From the NCBI RefSeq assembly GCF_000717275.1, contig NZ_JNYV01000007.1, positions 62,001-126,000 of the forward strand: a stretch of DNA of 64,000 bases, written 5' to 3'. The notes beneath the pieces are model-generated. The model saw nothing but the letters and a program-made list of their open reading frames with translations, searched no databases and was not told the DNA's origin. The translations under genes and the position numbers were made by a program. Source of the stretch: Kitasatospora arboriphila. Its GTDB lineage: Bacteria; Actinomycetota; Actinomycetes; Mycobacteriales; Mycobacteriaceae. Positions 29,358-37,626 of this stretch are shown piece by piece; the stretch's first letter is position 1, and every line of letters begins with the position of its first letter.

Positions 29358-29781
29358 AAAGTAACTGCCGCCACGGTGTCGCGCGCCGAGACCACCGCGG
29401 CACGGGTCGCGGATGGCCCACCTTGGTCGTTGCTATTTACGTCTCTCCTCATTTCCTACCTCTCCAGTAACCTGTCCCGCTGATCGGGCAACAGATCGTG
29501 GAAGTAAGGATGAATGCTTGACCTAGCGTCAAGGTCAAGCGTTTTCGGCCCAGACGCGTGATCCCGATGTGATTGCGGTAATCGGGTCCCGATCTCGGCC
29601 CCGGCGTATCTCGGTTCTGACCTCGACAACAGCCCCGTCTGACTGTCGTTCGGCCGGTCGACCCCTGCGTCCGCTGACCTGCGACGACTCCGGCCGCCCG
29701 TCATCGACACCTCTCCGTGACTAACTCTTTCGACGTTGTTAGCGACGGTAGGAGTGGGTCGGCAACGAAAGGATCTGCTCA
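29358..29781. other. 424-bp divergent intergenic region
   Basis: No gene is supported here. The region separates the ABC exporter genes from the lipoprotein gene, so it must hold divergent promoters. The only strong element is the 25-bp MerR-like palindrome at 29516-29540. An imperfect CTAAC/GTTAG repeat lies before the lipoprotein gene near 29720-29742. Confidence 0.6.
29516..29540 (-). promoter_or_regulatory. MerR-type operator in front of the ABC exporter
   Basis: GCTTGACC and GGTCAAGC form a perfect 8-bp inverted repeat with a 9-bp spacer. On the minus strand the half-site supplies TTGACC and TTGACG -35-like hexamers. From TTGACG a 19-bp spacing, the hallmark of MerR-controlled promoters, leads to TTACTT. 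The downstream operon ends in a MerR gene (now frameshifted), so this is its likely binding site. Confidence 0.6.
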
Positions 29782-30411
29782 ATGAAAAGTATTGTCAGTG
29801 CTCGGATTTCGAAGTCAGCAGCCGGTGCGGCGCTCACCGCGTTCGCGGCTGTGGCGCTCATGACGGGATGTGCAGACGACACGACGGACAGCTCTGCCCC
29901 CGTCACGACCACGTTGACCGAGACACGCACCGCAGACCCTGTCATCACCTCTCCGTCGCCGGCCGCAATGGACGTGCCTGCCTCCGAGCCGGTGGGGGAG
30001 GAAGCGCCGTGCGGGTCACAGATCGATGCGACGACGATCGACGATGCGATCGCGCAGATCGCGCCCACGATGCCTGGTGTGAATTGGGTGAGGGGCGAGA
30101 GCAACGCCGGCACTTGTTCGTTGCTGGTTTTCGTGGCCCTTCATACCCAGGGTGGTACGGGCTCGTCGCCGAATCAGTTGTTGCTTTTTCGGGGCGGTGA
30201 GTTCCTTGGTACCGGCACCGCCTGCAACCTGAGCTACCAGATGATCACTGGTGCGTCCGATGATCAGATCGACGTTCGGTACCGCTACATCGTGGCCGAC
30301 GAACCCAATGCCGCCCCGCAGGGCGAGGTGAACGTCGCCTACCGGTGGAACGGGTCCGGCATCGACATGATCGGCGAACTCCCCGAGGCGGTCACGGACG
30401 GTGAATGTTGA
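29782..30411 (+). CDS. LppP/LprE-family lipoprotein
   Basis: A 209-residue secreted lipoprotein. The signal sequence ends in a lipobox-like LMTGC with Cys30 as lipidation site, followed by a Thr/Pro-rich linker to about residue 70. The C-terminal domain (APCGSQIDATTIDDAI, GTCSLLVFVALHTQGGTGSSPNQLLLF, NVAYRWNGSGIDMIGELP by key words) matches the LppP/LprE domain known from mycobacteria and relatives, including its repeated cysteines. Function is not established in general. AAAGGA lies 8 nt before the ATG. Confidence 0.85.
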   Translation: MKSIVSARISKSAAGAALTAFAAVALMTGCADDTTDSSAPVTTTLTETRTADPVITSPSPAAMDVPASEPVGEEAPCGSQIDATTIDDAIAQIAPTMPGVNWVRGESNAGTCSLLVFVALHTQGGTGSSPNQLLLFRGGEFLGTGTACNLSYQMITGASDDQIDVRYRYIVADEPNAAPQGEVNVAYRWNGSGIDMIGELPEAVTDGEC

Positions 30412-30449
30412 ACGCCCGTCCTCGGCGCCTGAAACCGGACCACTCAGCC

Positions 30450-30466
30450 GGCGGAGGACATCCGCC
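30450..30466. terminator. Weak hairpin between convergent genes
   Basis: GGCGGA and TCCGCC form a 6-bp stem with a 5-nt loop between the lipoprotein gene and the end of the catabolic operon. A TTTT run follows only 11 nt later on the + strand, so terminator function is doubtful. Confidence 0.25.
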
Positions 30467-30530
30467 CTCAGAGTAGTTTTCGCGATCTCGGAGGCCTCCG
30501 AACGCTTGTCACGGCGTGTGTCGTCGGAAG

Positions 30531-31796
30531 TCACTGACGAGCGTGGCGCGTGGTGCCGTCGGGGTAGCGCGACTGAACCTTGCCGAGCGCCAGAACTACC
30601 ACCAGCGCAGCCGCCACGGGTAGGCAGGCAATCAGAACAATCCAGCTGGTGGACACACCGAGACCGATGAGCGCTCCGCCGACGATGGGTCCGACGACTG
30701 ATCCCAATCGCCCCATCGAACTTGCCCAGCCGACGCCGGTTGCCGCGGTGGCCTGCGGGTACAACGACACGGCCACGGCGGCTTGCCCGATCATGCCGGC
30801 CTGCAGTCCGAGGCCCACCCCACCGAACACCAGCAGCAGGAGAGCCTTGTCTGCGCCAAGGAACGCAGACAGGATCAGAAAGACGATCGCGACCGCCGTG
30901 GTGCCGGCAAGAACCGAGGTCATCTGAAAGCGCCTGGCCGCCATGATCAACAACCCTGCTCCGACGATGCTGCCGACTCCCAGGGCCGCTGATCCGAGTG
31001 GGGCTAGCCCCTTGGTGAAGCCGTAGCTGGTCAACAACGTGGGCAGCCACGAGGAGAAGATGTAGAAAACCGAGAACACCAGGAATGCGAACACCCACAG
31101 CAAGATCGTGCGAGTACGAACCCCGGGCTCGAACAGGCGGGCAACCGATGCGCCGTGTTTGGCATGAGGCGATGCCACGGTGGGACCTGTCATACCTCGT
31201 TCGTCGGGAAGCCATCGCCACAGGAAAGGAAGCAGCAGCGTCGACGCCACGGCCCCGAGGATGAAAACCCATTCCCACCCGAAGGCGCCGACAATCTGGG
31301 AGCCCACCAGCCCGGCGATGAGCGCACCGAGTGAGATGCCCGTGGTGACGAACACCGCGATCGACTGACGATGGCGCGCCGGGTTCAATGCGGTGGCCTG
31401 AGCAACCGCCGCCGGCATCACGGCGCCGAGTCCGAACCCGGTGATCAACCGCAGCGCACTGAGCTCGATGATGGATCCACTCCAGGCCGTGAGGAATGAT
31501 CCGACGGTGAACGCGACGACGGCGGCGAGGATGACGTTGCGGCATCCGAAGCGCGCTGTCAGCCGCCCGACGGCTATGTAACCCAGCGCGACCCCGAGGC
31601 TGGTCAACGACAGCGCCGGAGTGAAGTGCGAGGTGGGGACGTCCCAGTCGTCGGCCAGGGCAGGCACCGACAACCCGAGCGCAATGGTGTCGTAGCCGTC
31701 GAGCACGACGGCGATGAATGCGAGGGCGAGCACAGGCCAGTTCGGTCTGGTGATCTCGGCTGTGGTGGCCGGCTGGGTCATGGTCGGTCCGCTCAT
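30531..31796 (-). CDS. MFS transporter, aromatic acid:H+ symporter (AAHS)-like
   Basis: A 421-residue, 12-helix major facilitator. AFIAVVLDGYDT in helix 1 is the AAHS signature, where an Asp takes part in proton-coupled uptake of aromatic acids. The helix 2-3 loop GRLTARFGCRN is the MFS motif A. AAGGA stands 7 nt before the ATG. It is the last gene of the 15-gene catabolic operon, 60 nt after a RidA gene, and most likely imports the pathway substrate. Confidence 0.9.
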   Translation of the reverse strand: MSGPTMTQPATTAEITRPNWPVLALAFIAVVLDGYDTIALGLSVPALADDWDVPTSHFTPALSLTSLGVALGYIAVGRLTARFGCRNVILAAVVAFTVGSFLTAWSGSIIELSALRLITGFGLGAVMPAAVAQATALNPARHRQSIAVFVTTGISLGALIAGLVGSQIVGAFGWEWVFILGAVASTLLLPFLWRWLPDERGMTGPTVASPHAKHGASVARLFEPGVRTRTILLWVFAFLVFSVFYIFSSWLPTLLTSYGFTKGLAPLGSAALGVGSIVGAGLLIMAARRFQMTSVLAGTTAVAIVFLILSAFLGADKALLLLVFGGVGLGLQAGMIGQAAVAVSLYPQATAATGVGWASSMGRLGSVVGPIVGGALIGLGVSTSWIVLIACLPVAAALVVVLALGKVQSRYPDGTTRHARQ

Positions 31797-31856
31797 GATG
31801 GCGTCCTTGTGGTTGTCGGCGTGTGAGCGCCGGTTCGGCTGATGTTAGTCGTCCGG

Positions 31857-32249
31857 CTATCGGACGTTCGGGAGAAAACCTTGAGCTTCGACCTCGACGG
31901 TGAGGCCCGGTTCCACCAGTGCCGACACTTCGACCAAAGTCGAGCAGGGCAGAGGTGTGGAGAAGACGGCACTTCGGGCTCGACCGACCGCTGCCTTCTC
32001 CGCGATGTCGGTGACGTAGATGCGCAGGGCGACGATGTCGTCGATCCCCGCACCGCACGCTTCAGCAAGTGCTCGGGTCCGCCGGAAAGCCTCGACCGCC
32101 TGGGCGTAGGTGTCGTTGCCGCCGACAGGTCCGTCTGGGCTCCCCGCGTGCATTCCGGACAGGAAGAACTGACCTCCGACGACCCGGGCATTGCTGAACA
32201 TGCCCGGCCGAGGCGGTTCCGGGACGCCGGGGTGACCGACCGAGGTCAT
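31857..32249 (-). CDS. RidA-family protein lacking the catalytic arginine
   Basis: A 130-residue Rid/YjgF-fold protein (GGQFFLSGMHAG, DIVALRIYVTD, LVEVSALVEPGLTVEVEAQG). At the place of the arginine that fixes the substrate carboxylate in classical RidA (ARS-VEV) it has Ser103 (PCSTLVEV), so ordinary imine deaminase activity is not expected. It is one of two Rid proteins in this operon and overlaps the preceding gene by 4 bp. It might act on a ring-fission intermediate, but that is inference. Confidence 0.85.
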   Translation of the reverse strand: MTSVGHPGVPEPPRPGMFSNARVVGGQFFLSGMHAGSPDGPVGGNDTYAQAVEAFRRTRALAEACGAGIDDIVALRIYVTDIAEKAAVGRARSAVFSTPLPCSTLVEVSALVEPGLTVEVEAQGFLPNVR

Positions 32250-32578
32250 CGGCTCGACACCTCGCGACGCGCATCGGACTCCTCTGTGAGGCGGGCGCGC
32301 ACCTCGCGGAAGTCGTAGGTGGGGTAGAAGTCTGTCCGGAACGTGCCCCAGGCCCGTCGTTCGAGCTCGACGTTCACAGCGGGCAGACGGTCAGGAGCCA
32401 GCCGGAGCGTCACGATTTGTCCGACACCCATCGCAACAACCCAGGACACCACTTCGCAACCCTCCGGGGGGAACTCATGCCACCAGTCGTTCTCGTCGAG
32501 ACGGGCCTGCAGCTGGTCCAGATTTTGACCCTGGTCGTGGCGCAGGAAGATCGTCAGCATCATGGTGGCATCGCTCAT
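32246..32578 (-). CDS. Unknown 110-residue protein next to the Rieske oxygenase
   Basis: I cannot name a family with certainty. The protein reads as a ferredoxin-like alpha/beta fold: MMLTIFLRHDQGQN, a helix, then CEVVSWVVAMGVGQIVTLRLAPDRLPAVN (key words VVSW and GVGQIVTL) and a conserved-looking RRAWGTFRTDFYPTYDF end. The ATG shares one base with the oxygenase stop (TGATG), so it is made with the oxygenase. It could be a small accessory subunit or an isomerase-like enzyme of the pathway. Confidence 0.8.
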   Translation of the reverse strand: MSDATMMLTIFLRHDQGQNLDQLQARLDENDWWHEFPPEGCEVVSWVVAMGVGQIVTLRLAPDRLPAVNVELERRAWGTFRTDFYPTYDFREVRARLTEESDARREVSSR

Positions 32579-33669
32579 CAGGCGTTCGCCGCTGCGAGAA
32601 CTTGGGCCTGCGCGACGGCGTCGGCGCGGTACAACCGCCGGATGCGGGAGACCCCCAGATCGTGCTGATACAGGTGCTCTTCGCGGTCGGCGTCGTCGGC
32701 GAGCGCTTCGAGAACAGCCCGGTCTTGTTCGAGGACCTCCCAGTGCTTTTCTTCCAGTCGTGTTCGGTAGAGGAACCGCCAGGTCTCCCGTTCCCAACCG
32801 GTCACCCGCCGGGTTCGCCAGTGGAAGATCGCAGACGTCTCACGGTCGATCGGGGTGCTCATACCGACGATGCCGAACACGCCGCCGGGGCCGGCCGCTG
32901 GGCCGTAAGGGATCTCGAGATCAACAAAATCCATGGAACCCCGGACGAATTCGACCCAGTCGAAATTCACGCCGCGTTGATCGGTCTTCTCGAAGAAGAA
33001 TCCTCGGTCGGTCTCGCGGATACGGAACCGGGCCGAGATGTCCCCGCCGAACATCGAGTGGGAATTACGGTGCAGGAACGCGCCATGCATCGGGTCGAGC
33101 ACGTTGTCCATGTAGAACCGCCAAGGGCCGGCCCACTCGGCGTAGTTGGGGAACCACGACACCTCGGGGTCGGAGAGCCGGTCAGGAAGCACAAACGGCG
33201 TCGGCACGGATTCTGCGGTGAGTGGCACGTAGGCAAAGATCGTGTCGGCCGCCTCGACCACGCTCAGCGACACGGTTGCTCGCCGACCTTCCAGAGCACA
33301 CCCCGGCATGCCGGGAACCGAGACGACAGTGCCACTGCCGTCCACCTGGACCCCGTGGTAGAGGCAGGCGATCCGGTCACCGAGGTGTTGTCCGACCGAC
33401 AGCGGGGCGCTGCGATGAGGACACCGATCCTCGAGCATGTGCACGACGCCCTGCGCGTCGCGGAACAGCACCCAGTCCACCTCGAGCCGGCGAACCGGCA
33501 CCATCGCACCTGGCTCGACCATGTGCGAGGGGAGGATCGGGTACCACCGGTCGCGCAGACCCGTTGCCGCGATCTCGTCGGCATCGAGGTGTCGTCGTGT
33601 GCCCACAGCGAAAGTGGGGCCGCGATTTCGGGCGGTTTGTCTTGTATTTGTGGCTGTTTCGGTGCTCAT
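32578..33669 (-). CDS. Rieske non-heme iron oxygenase, terminal component
   Basis: A 363-residue aromatic-ring or O-demethylating oxygenase. The [2Fe-2S] ligands are Cys83-x-His85 (CPHRSAPL) and Cys102-x2-His105 (CLYHG). The mononuclear iron site is NVLDPMHGAFLH, with bridging Asp192 and ligands His195 and His200. The size and single subunit suit the VanA/homotrimeric type, which needs a separate reductase; the VanB-like reductase in the same operon is the natural partner. It probably opens the pathway by hydroxylating or demethylating the substrate. Confidence 0.92.
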   Translation of the reverse strand: MSTETATNTRQTARNRGPTFAVGTRRHLDADEIAATGLRDRWYPILPSHMVEPGAMVPVRRLEVDWVLFRDAQGVVHMLEDRCPHRSAPLSVGQHLGDRIACLYHGVQVDGSGTVVSVPGMPGCALEGRRATVSLSVVEAADTIFAYVPLTAESVPTPFVLPDRLSDPEVSWFPNYAEWAGPWRFYMDNVLDPMHGAFLHRNSHSMFGGDISARFRIRETDRGFFFEKTDQRGVNFDWVEFVRGSMDFVDLEIPYGPAAGPGGVFGIVGMSTPIDRETSAIFHWRTRRVTGWERETWRFLYRTRLEEKHWEVLEQDRAVLEALADDADREEHLYQHDLGVSRIRRLYRADAVAQAQVLAAANA

Positions 33670-33670
33670 A

Positions 33671-33904
33671 TCACTTTCCCAATCTGCGCATCTCGGCGCG
33701 GAAGCTGTCGTCGGTCCACCGATCGCCGCCGGGACCGTGAAGGCCCAGGTCATTGAGACCCGCGACGACCTCGGCGAGAGTTGTTGCGCCGCTCGTGAAC
33801 ACCTCTGAGATCGAGCCCGCGAGCTTGGTCTCGTAGGGCGTGATCGGCTCCGGGTGGGTTTGGTGGACTTCGAGATAGGGCTCGCGGGCTGTGCGAGTTG
33901 TCAT
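33671..33904 (-). CDS. Small protein with recombinase-like helix-turn-helix
   Basis: A 77-residue protein. The first 35 residues look extended (REPYLEVHQTHPEPITPYETKLA), the rest helical (SISEVFTSGATTLAEVVAGLNDLG, DDSFRAEMRRLG). The last half resembles the 'recombinase' helix-turn-helix (add-a-turn) pattern, in which a short protein recognises DNA or another protein. It overlaps the preceding gene by 4 bp and ends 1 nt before the oxygenase. Being locked between enzymes, it may be an accessory subunit rather than a DNA-binding protein. Confidence 0.7.
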   Translation of the reverse strand: MTTRTAREPYLEVHQTHPEPITPYETKLAGSISEVFTSGATTLAEVVAGLNDLGLHGPGGDRWTDDSFRAEMRRLGK

Positions 33905-34356
33905 CGGAGGACTCCTTCGACGAGGGGGGTTGGTGGGATGGGAAGCCTGCCTTCGCGGGCGGCCAGTCCTTCGGCGATGGCGACGAAAGACGAACTCCAC
34001 TCTGTGAACGACGAACGACTCGCGGTGTGGACCGGTCGGGCAGACCCGTCCACGACGACAAACACCGCGTTGTCGATGTCGCCCGCAAACAGTTGGGCGG
34101 CCGTCAGATCGGTATCAGGGCGCGGTGCCGATGCGACGACGAGTGTGGGAACCGATACCCGCGGGAGCAAGGAGGACGAATCTTCCTCCGGCGTAACAGG
34201 ATCGGCCAGAACGAGACTCAGCACGACGTCGGGACACCGGATGGCGAGCCGGACTGCCTTGACGGCATCGGCACCCGCCGCGAACACATGTGTCCGTTCG
34301 CCGGCCTCGACCGCAGCCAGGGCCCCGTCGTCCCACCACAGCGTCGAGGCGTTCAC
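33901..34356 (-). CDS. Truncated alpha/beta-hydrolase-like protein without nucleophile
   Basis: A 151-residue protein corresponding to the central and C-terminal part of an alpha/beta hydrolase: HVFAAGADAVKAVRLAIRCPDVVLSLVLADP, then VPTLVVASAP. Where the nucleophile elbow G-x-S-x-G should be, it has AAGADA with no Ser, and the N-terminal oxyanion strands are missing. GTG 34356 overlaps the ThDP-enzyme stop, and the 3' end overlaps the 77-residue gene, so translation is coupled on both sides. A non-catalytic role, perhaps with the ThDP enzyme, is inferred. Confidence 0.7.
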   Translation of the reverse strand: MNASTLWWDDGALAAVEAGERTHVFAAGADAVKAVRLAIRCPDVVLSLVLADPVTPEEDSSSLLPRVSVPTLVVASAPRPDTDLTAAQLFAGDIDNAVFVVVDGSARPVHTASRSSFTEWSSSFVAIAEGLAAREGRLPIPPTPLVEGVLR

Positions 34357-36032
34357 GAGTGGGCCTCCGTGGGAACGTGGACTGGGGGAACGAAGGCGCC
34401 CGGTGTCGGGTCGAGTGCCGTGACGTCCACTTCGATCATCGTCGGCCCGGCCCTGTGCACGGCGTCGGCGAGGGCATCGGTGATGCTGCCGGGACCCTGG
34501 ATGAGTCGGTAGGGCATGTCCATCGAGGCTGCGAGTAGGTCGAAGCGCGGAGTGTGCAGATCGACCCCGGAGCGGCGGAACCCGTTCTTTTCCTGCATGT
34601 TTCGAAGCACGCCGTATCCGCCGTCGTTGAAGACCATCACGATGACATGTGCTCCGGATCCGGCGAGCGATGCCAGTTCGCCAAGATGAACTGCCAGTCC
34701 GCCGTCGCCGACCATGACAAGCGTGGGGACCTCGGGCCGAGCGTGCGCGGCCCCGATGCCCATCGCCAGGCCCTGCCCGATCCCGCCGCCGAGGGGAAAG
34801 ATGTTGGTGGCGCGTTCGTAGACCGGGAGGAGACGATTGCCCCACTGGCTGCTCGGAATGGTGACGTCCCGTGCGATCACCGAGCGGGCCGGCAGGGCCG
34901 ACCGAATAGCGGCGCTGATTTCGGCGTAACCGCCGATGTAGTCGGTCAACTCGGCACGAACACGGTGACGAACGTCTTCGACCCGCTCTCGCCAGCGGTC
35001 AGTGCCGGAAGGGCTTTCGATGGCCTCGGCAAGTGCGGTGACGGTGCGTAGGGCATCACCGGCGAGCGCGACCTCGAGGGGATACACCCGGCCGAGGGTG
35101 GCCGGCTCGACGTCGACCTGGATGAGTGGCGCCGGGAGCGAGAGTGTGTACGAGGCGGTTTCATTCGAGCGAAAGTGTGTGCCCACCGCGAGCATGACAT
35201 CGGCATCGTCGATGAGCTGACGGGCTGCGGGGGTGGTCGCGAAGTTGCCGATCACCAGGGGATCGGCCTCGGAGACGATTCCGCGGCCCGAGTTGCTGGT
35301 GAGGATGCCCGCACCGAGTCGGTGCGCCAACGCGGACACGGCGTCGCCCGCGCCGGCAGCGCCACCGCCAAGCCAGATGAGTGGGCTCTTCGCACGTGCC
35401 AAGAGGTCGGCGGCACGGGCGACAGAGTCGGGGTCAGCGGCCGCGACGACGCGTGACGAGCACTCCGCGGGGCGCTGGCGGTCAGGCGAAGCGAGGTACT
35501 GCAGATCGGTAGGCCATTCAACACTGGCCGGCCCGGTCGGTGCCGACTGAATATGCGCTATCGCGGATTCGAGTTCGGCGTCGGCCTCCTTGGCATCGGT
35601 GATGGTCGAGGCGTGTGCTGACACCGCCTCGAGCATCTGCGGCTGCGCCGGGAACTCGTGGATCACCCCTCGGCTCGCGGCAGGTCGACCAGGGGCGAGG
35701 TACTCGCTTTCGATCTGTCCGGTGATGTGCAGGACACGGCTACCAGCGGTCAGCGCCTCCACCATCGAGCCTGCGGCGTTACCAGCGCCGGTTCCGGTGC
35801 TGGTCAACGCGACTCCGATACCACCCGACGCTCGAGCAAACGCATCGGCAGCATTGACGGCGGCCGCCTCATGCCGCATCTCGACGAACTTAAGGTCCCG
35901 GTCGACGGCCTCGACGAGTGGAAGGTTGTGGATGCTGATCACACCGAACGCGGTGGTGATGCCATGCCGGCGCATCACCTCGACCAGTACGTCACCGCCG
36001 GTGCGGCGCTGGGTCTCGGGTGCTGGATTCAT
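34353..36032 (-). CDS. Thiamine diphosphate-dependent enzyme (acetolactate synthase-like)
   Basis: A 559-residue ThDP enzyme with the full three-domain order. The N-terminal PYR domain has catalytic Glu55 (MRHEAAA); the middle domain (PLIWLGGGAAGAGDAV) and the PP domain follow, with the GDGG...FND cofactor motif at about residues 440-466. It could be a decarboxylase, carboligase or lyase; active-site residues alone do not decide. ATG 36032 with AGGAG 7 nt upstream is preferred to ATG 36062. In the operon it would act on a 2-oxo acid produced after ring cleavage. Confidence 0.88.
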   Translation of the reverse strand: MNPAPETQRRTGGDVLVEVMRRHGITTAFGVISIHNLPLVEAVDRDLKFVEMRHEAAAVNAADAFARASGGIGVALTSTGTGAGNAAGSMVEALTAGSRVLHITGQIESEYLAPGRPAASRGVIHEFPAQPQMLEAVSAHASTITDAKEADAELESAIAHIQSAPTGPASVEWPTDLQYLASPDRQRPAECSSRVVAAADPDSVARAADLLARAKSPLIWLGGGAAGAGDAVSALAHRLGAGILTSNSGRGIVSEADPLVIGNFATTPAARQLIDDADVMLAVGTHFRSNETASYTLSLPAPLIQVDVEPATLGRVYPLEVALAGDALRTVTALAEAIESPSGTDRWRERVEDVRHRVRAELTDYIGGYAEISAAIRSALPARSVIARDVTIPSSQWGNRLLPVYERATNIFPLGGGIGQGLAMGIGAAHARPEVPTLVMVGDGGLAVHLGELASLAGSGAHVIVMVFNDGGYGVLRNMQEKNGFRRSGVDLHTPRFDLLAASMDMPYRLIQGPGSITDALADAVHRAGPTMIEVDVTALDPTPGAFVPPVHVPTEAHS

Positions 36033-36061
36033 CGTCTTCTCCTGAGGTTTCGGTGAATGCA

Positions 36062-36844
36062 TCAGACGTAGCGGTGGACTCCGCCACCGACGTCGAGGGA
36101 TGCTCCGGTCATGTAGCTGTTTCGCGGTGAGAGCAATGTGGAGATGGGAAAAGCGAGTTCGTCGGCGGTCCCGAAACGACCGAGCGCGATCCTCCGGTCC
36201 TGCGCGATGTCAGCGCTCCACGTGTCGAAGTCGACACCCGAACCGTTCTCCTGAAATCGGCGTTGCCACTGCCCGGTGTCGACCAGGCCCAGCAGAACCG
36301 AGTTGACCCGGGTACCTTCGGGCGCGAGATCGTCCGCGAGGGAACGCGACAGGTTGAGCAGCGCGGCTCGGGCAGCTGCCGTGACGGCGAGCCGCAATTC
36401 GGGCTGACGCGACAAGATGGCGTTGACCATCACGATCGAACCCGCGTCGGACGCCGCCAACGCCTTTCGTGCCGCGCGAACCACGTTGAGAGCCCCGAAG
36501 ATTTTGAGATCGAACTCGTCTCGGACCTCGTCGTCGGTGGTCTCGTCGAGGGTGCGCATCAACGACTTGCCGGCATTACACACAACACCGTCGATTCCAC
36601 CGAGTGAATCGATGGCGCGGGTGACGAAGGTGTTCACCGACGCTCTGTCGGTGACATCGCAGGCCGCCGTGACGACATCGGTCATCGTTGCCAGTTCTGC
36701 TGTCTCGGTGCGTAACCGGGATTCGTCGCGTGCACACAGGGCGAGCGTTGCCCCTTCTGCAGCAAGCAGTCGTGCCGTCGCAAGCCCGATGCCGGAGCTG
36801 GCACCGGTGATCAGAATGCGGCGTCCCTTCAACTGCAGGTCCAT
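36062..36844 (-). CDS. SDR-fold protein with replaced catalytic Tyr and Lys
   Basis: A 260-residue short-chain dehydrogenase/reductase fold with an intact cofactor motif (TGASSGIG, residues 13-20) and VVCNAGKS. The Y-x3-K pair is absent: the aligned segment is VTAAARAALLNLSRSL, with Thr155 and Arg159 instead of Tyr and Lys, and Ala142 in place of Ser. Normal dehydrogenase chemistry is therefore doubtful. GAGGAG lies 5 nt before the ATG. It may bind NAD(P) as a partner of the second SDR or use a different mechanism. Confidence 0.85.
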   Translation of the reverse strand: MDLQLKGRRILITGASSGIGLATARLLAAEGATLALCARDESRLRTETAELATMTDVVTAACDVTDRASVNTFVTRAIDSLGGIDGVVCNAGKSLMRTLDETTDDEVRDEFDLKIFGALNVVRAARKALAASDAGSIVMVNAILSRQPELRLAVTAAARAALLNLSRSLADDLAPEGTRVNSVLLGLVDTGQWQRRFQENGSGVDFDTWSADIAQDRRIALGRFGTADELAFPISTLLSPRNSYMTGASLDVGGGVHRYV

Positions 36845-36882
36845 CGGTTCTCCTCGTGGCGTAATTGTTCGTGTTGCCGGCG

Positions 36883-37626
36883 TCAGCGAAAGATGAATCC
36901 GCCGTCGACGACGATGGTTTGGCCGGTGACGAACGCGGCGTCGTCTGACAGCAGGAAGCGCACGACGCCGGCGACATCGTCGGGTGTTTGTTCGCGTGAG
37001 AGCGCGCGACCGTCGGCATAGGTCCGGTACCGCTCGTCGGGAACGGTTTCCGTCGCCTCGATACGAATCAGTCCGGGGGCCACTGCGTTGACTCGTACTC
37101 CGTACTCGCCGGCGTCGCGGGCCATGGATCGCGTCATGCCGATCACCGCCGCCTTTGACGAGACGTAGTGCACCAGACGCGGCGAGCCGTACATGGCTAC
37201 GTCAGAGGCGATGTTCACGATGGCGCCGCGAGCGGCAAGCAGTTGCGGCCAAAGGTATTTGGTCACCGACCAGGTACCTCGAACGTTGACGTCGGTGACC
37301 CGGTCGAACTCGTCGTCGGCCAGCTCGAAGAAGGTCGCACCTCCGACACCGTCGGCGATCGCGGCATTGTTCACCAGGCCGATCAGGTGAGAGTCGAGAC
37401 GCTCCAGCTCGTCGGCCAGGGCGCGGACGGACTCGACGTCTCCGATGTCGGTGACAACGGCGGTCGCGAGACCCCCGGCGGCGACAAGGTCTGCGGCTGC
37501 GGCATGCGCGGTGTCGGGATCACGTTCGGCGATCACCACGTGATGGCCCTCGCCGCAGAGCCGTCCGGCAATGGCTCGCCCCAGTCCGCGTCCGCCGCCG
37601 GTGACCACCACGGTCCCGGCGTTCAC
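36883..37626 (-). CDS. Short-chain dehydrogenase/reductase
   Basis: A 247-residue classical SDR with cofactor motif TGGGRGLG (9-16), NNAA (87-90) and a complete catalytic set: Ser141, Tyr154 and Lys158 (YVSSK). The C-terminal FLLSDDAAFVTGQTIVVDGGF is typical. It is probably the working dehydrogenase of the pathway, acting on a dihydrodiol or hydroxyacyl/alcohol intermediate. The GTG start overlaps the hydrolase stop by 4 bp. Confidence 0.92.
   Translation of the reverse strand: MNAGTVVVTGGGRGLGRAIAGRLCGEGHHVVIAERDPDTAHAAAADLVAAGGLATAVVTDIGDVESVRALADELERLDSHLIGLVNNAAIADGVGGATFFELADDEFDRVTDVNVRGTWSVTKYLWPQLLAARGAIVNIASDVAMYGSPRLVHYVSSKAAVIGMTRSMARDAGEYGVRVNAVAPGLIRIEATETVPDERYRTYADGRALSREQTPDDVAGVVRFLLSDDAAFVTGQTIVVDGGFIFR

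Noticed and set aside
29456-29782. 108-codon minus-strand frame before the ABC exporter
   Set aside because: It covers the MerR-like operator and has no coding features; treated as regulatory DNA.
30016-32058. 680-codon open frame on the minus strand
   Set aside because: It runs antisense through the lipoprotein gene and out of frame through the MFS gene, is rich in Arg/His and has no family features. It is a GC-rich shadow.
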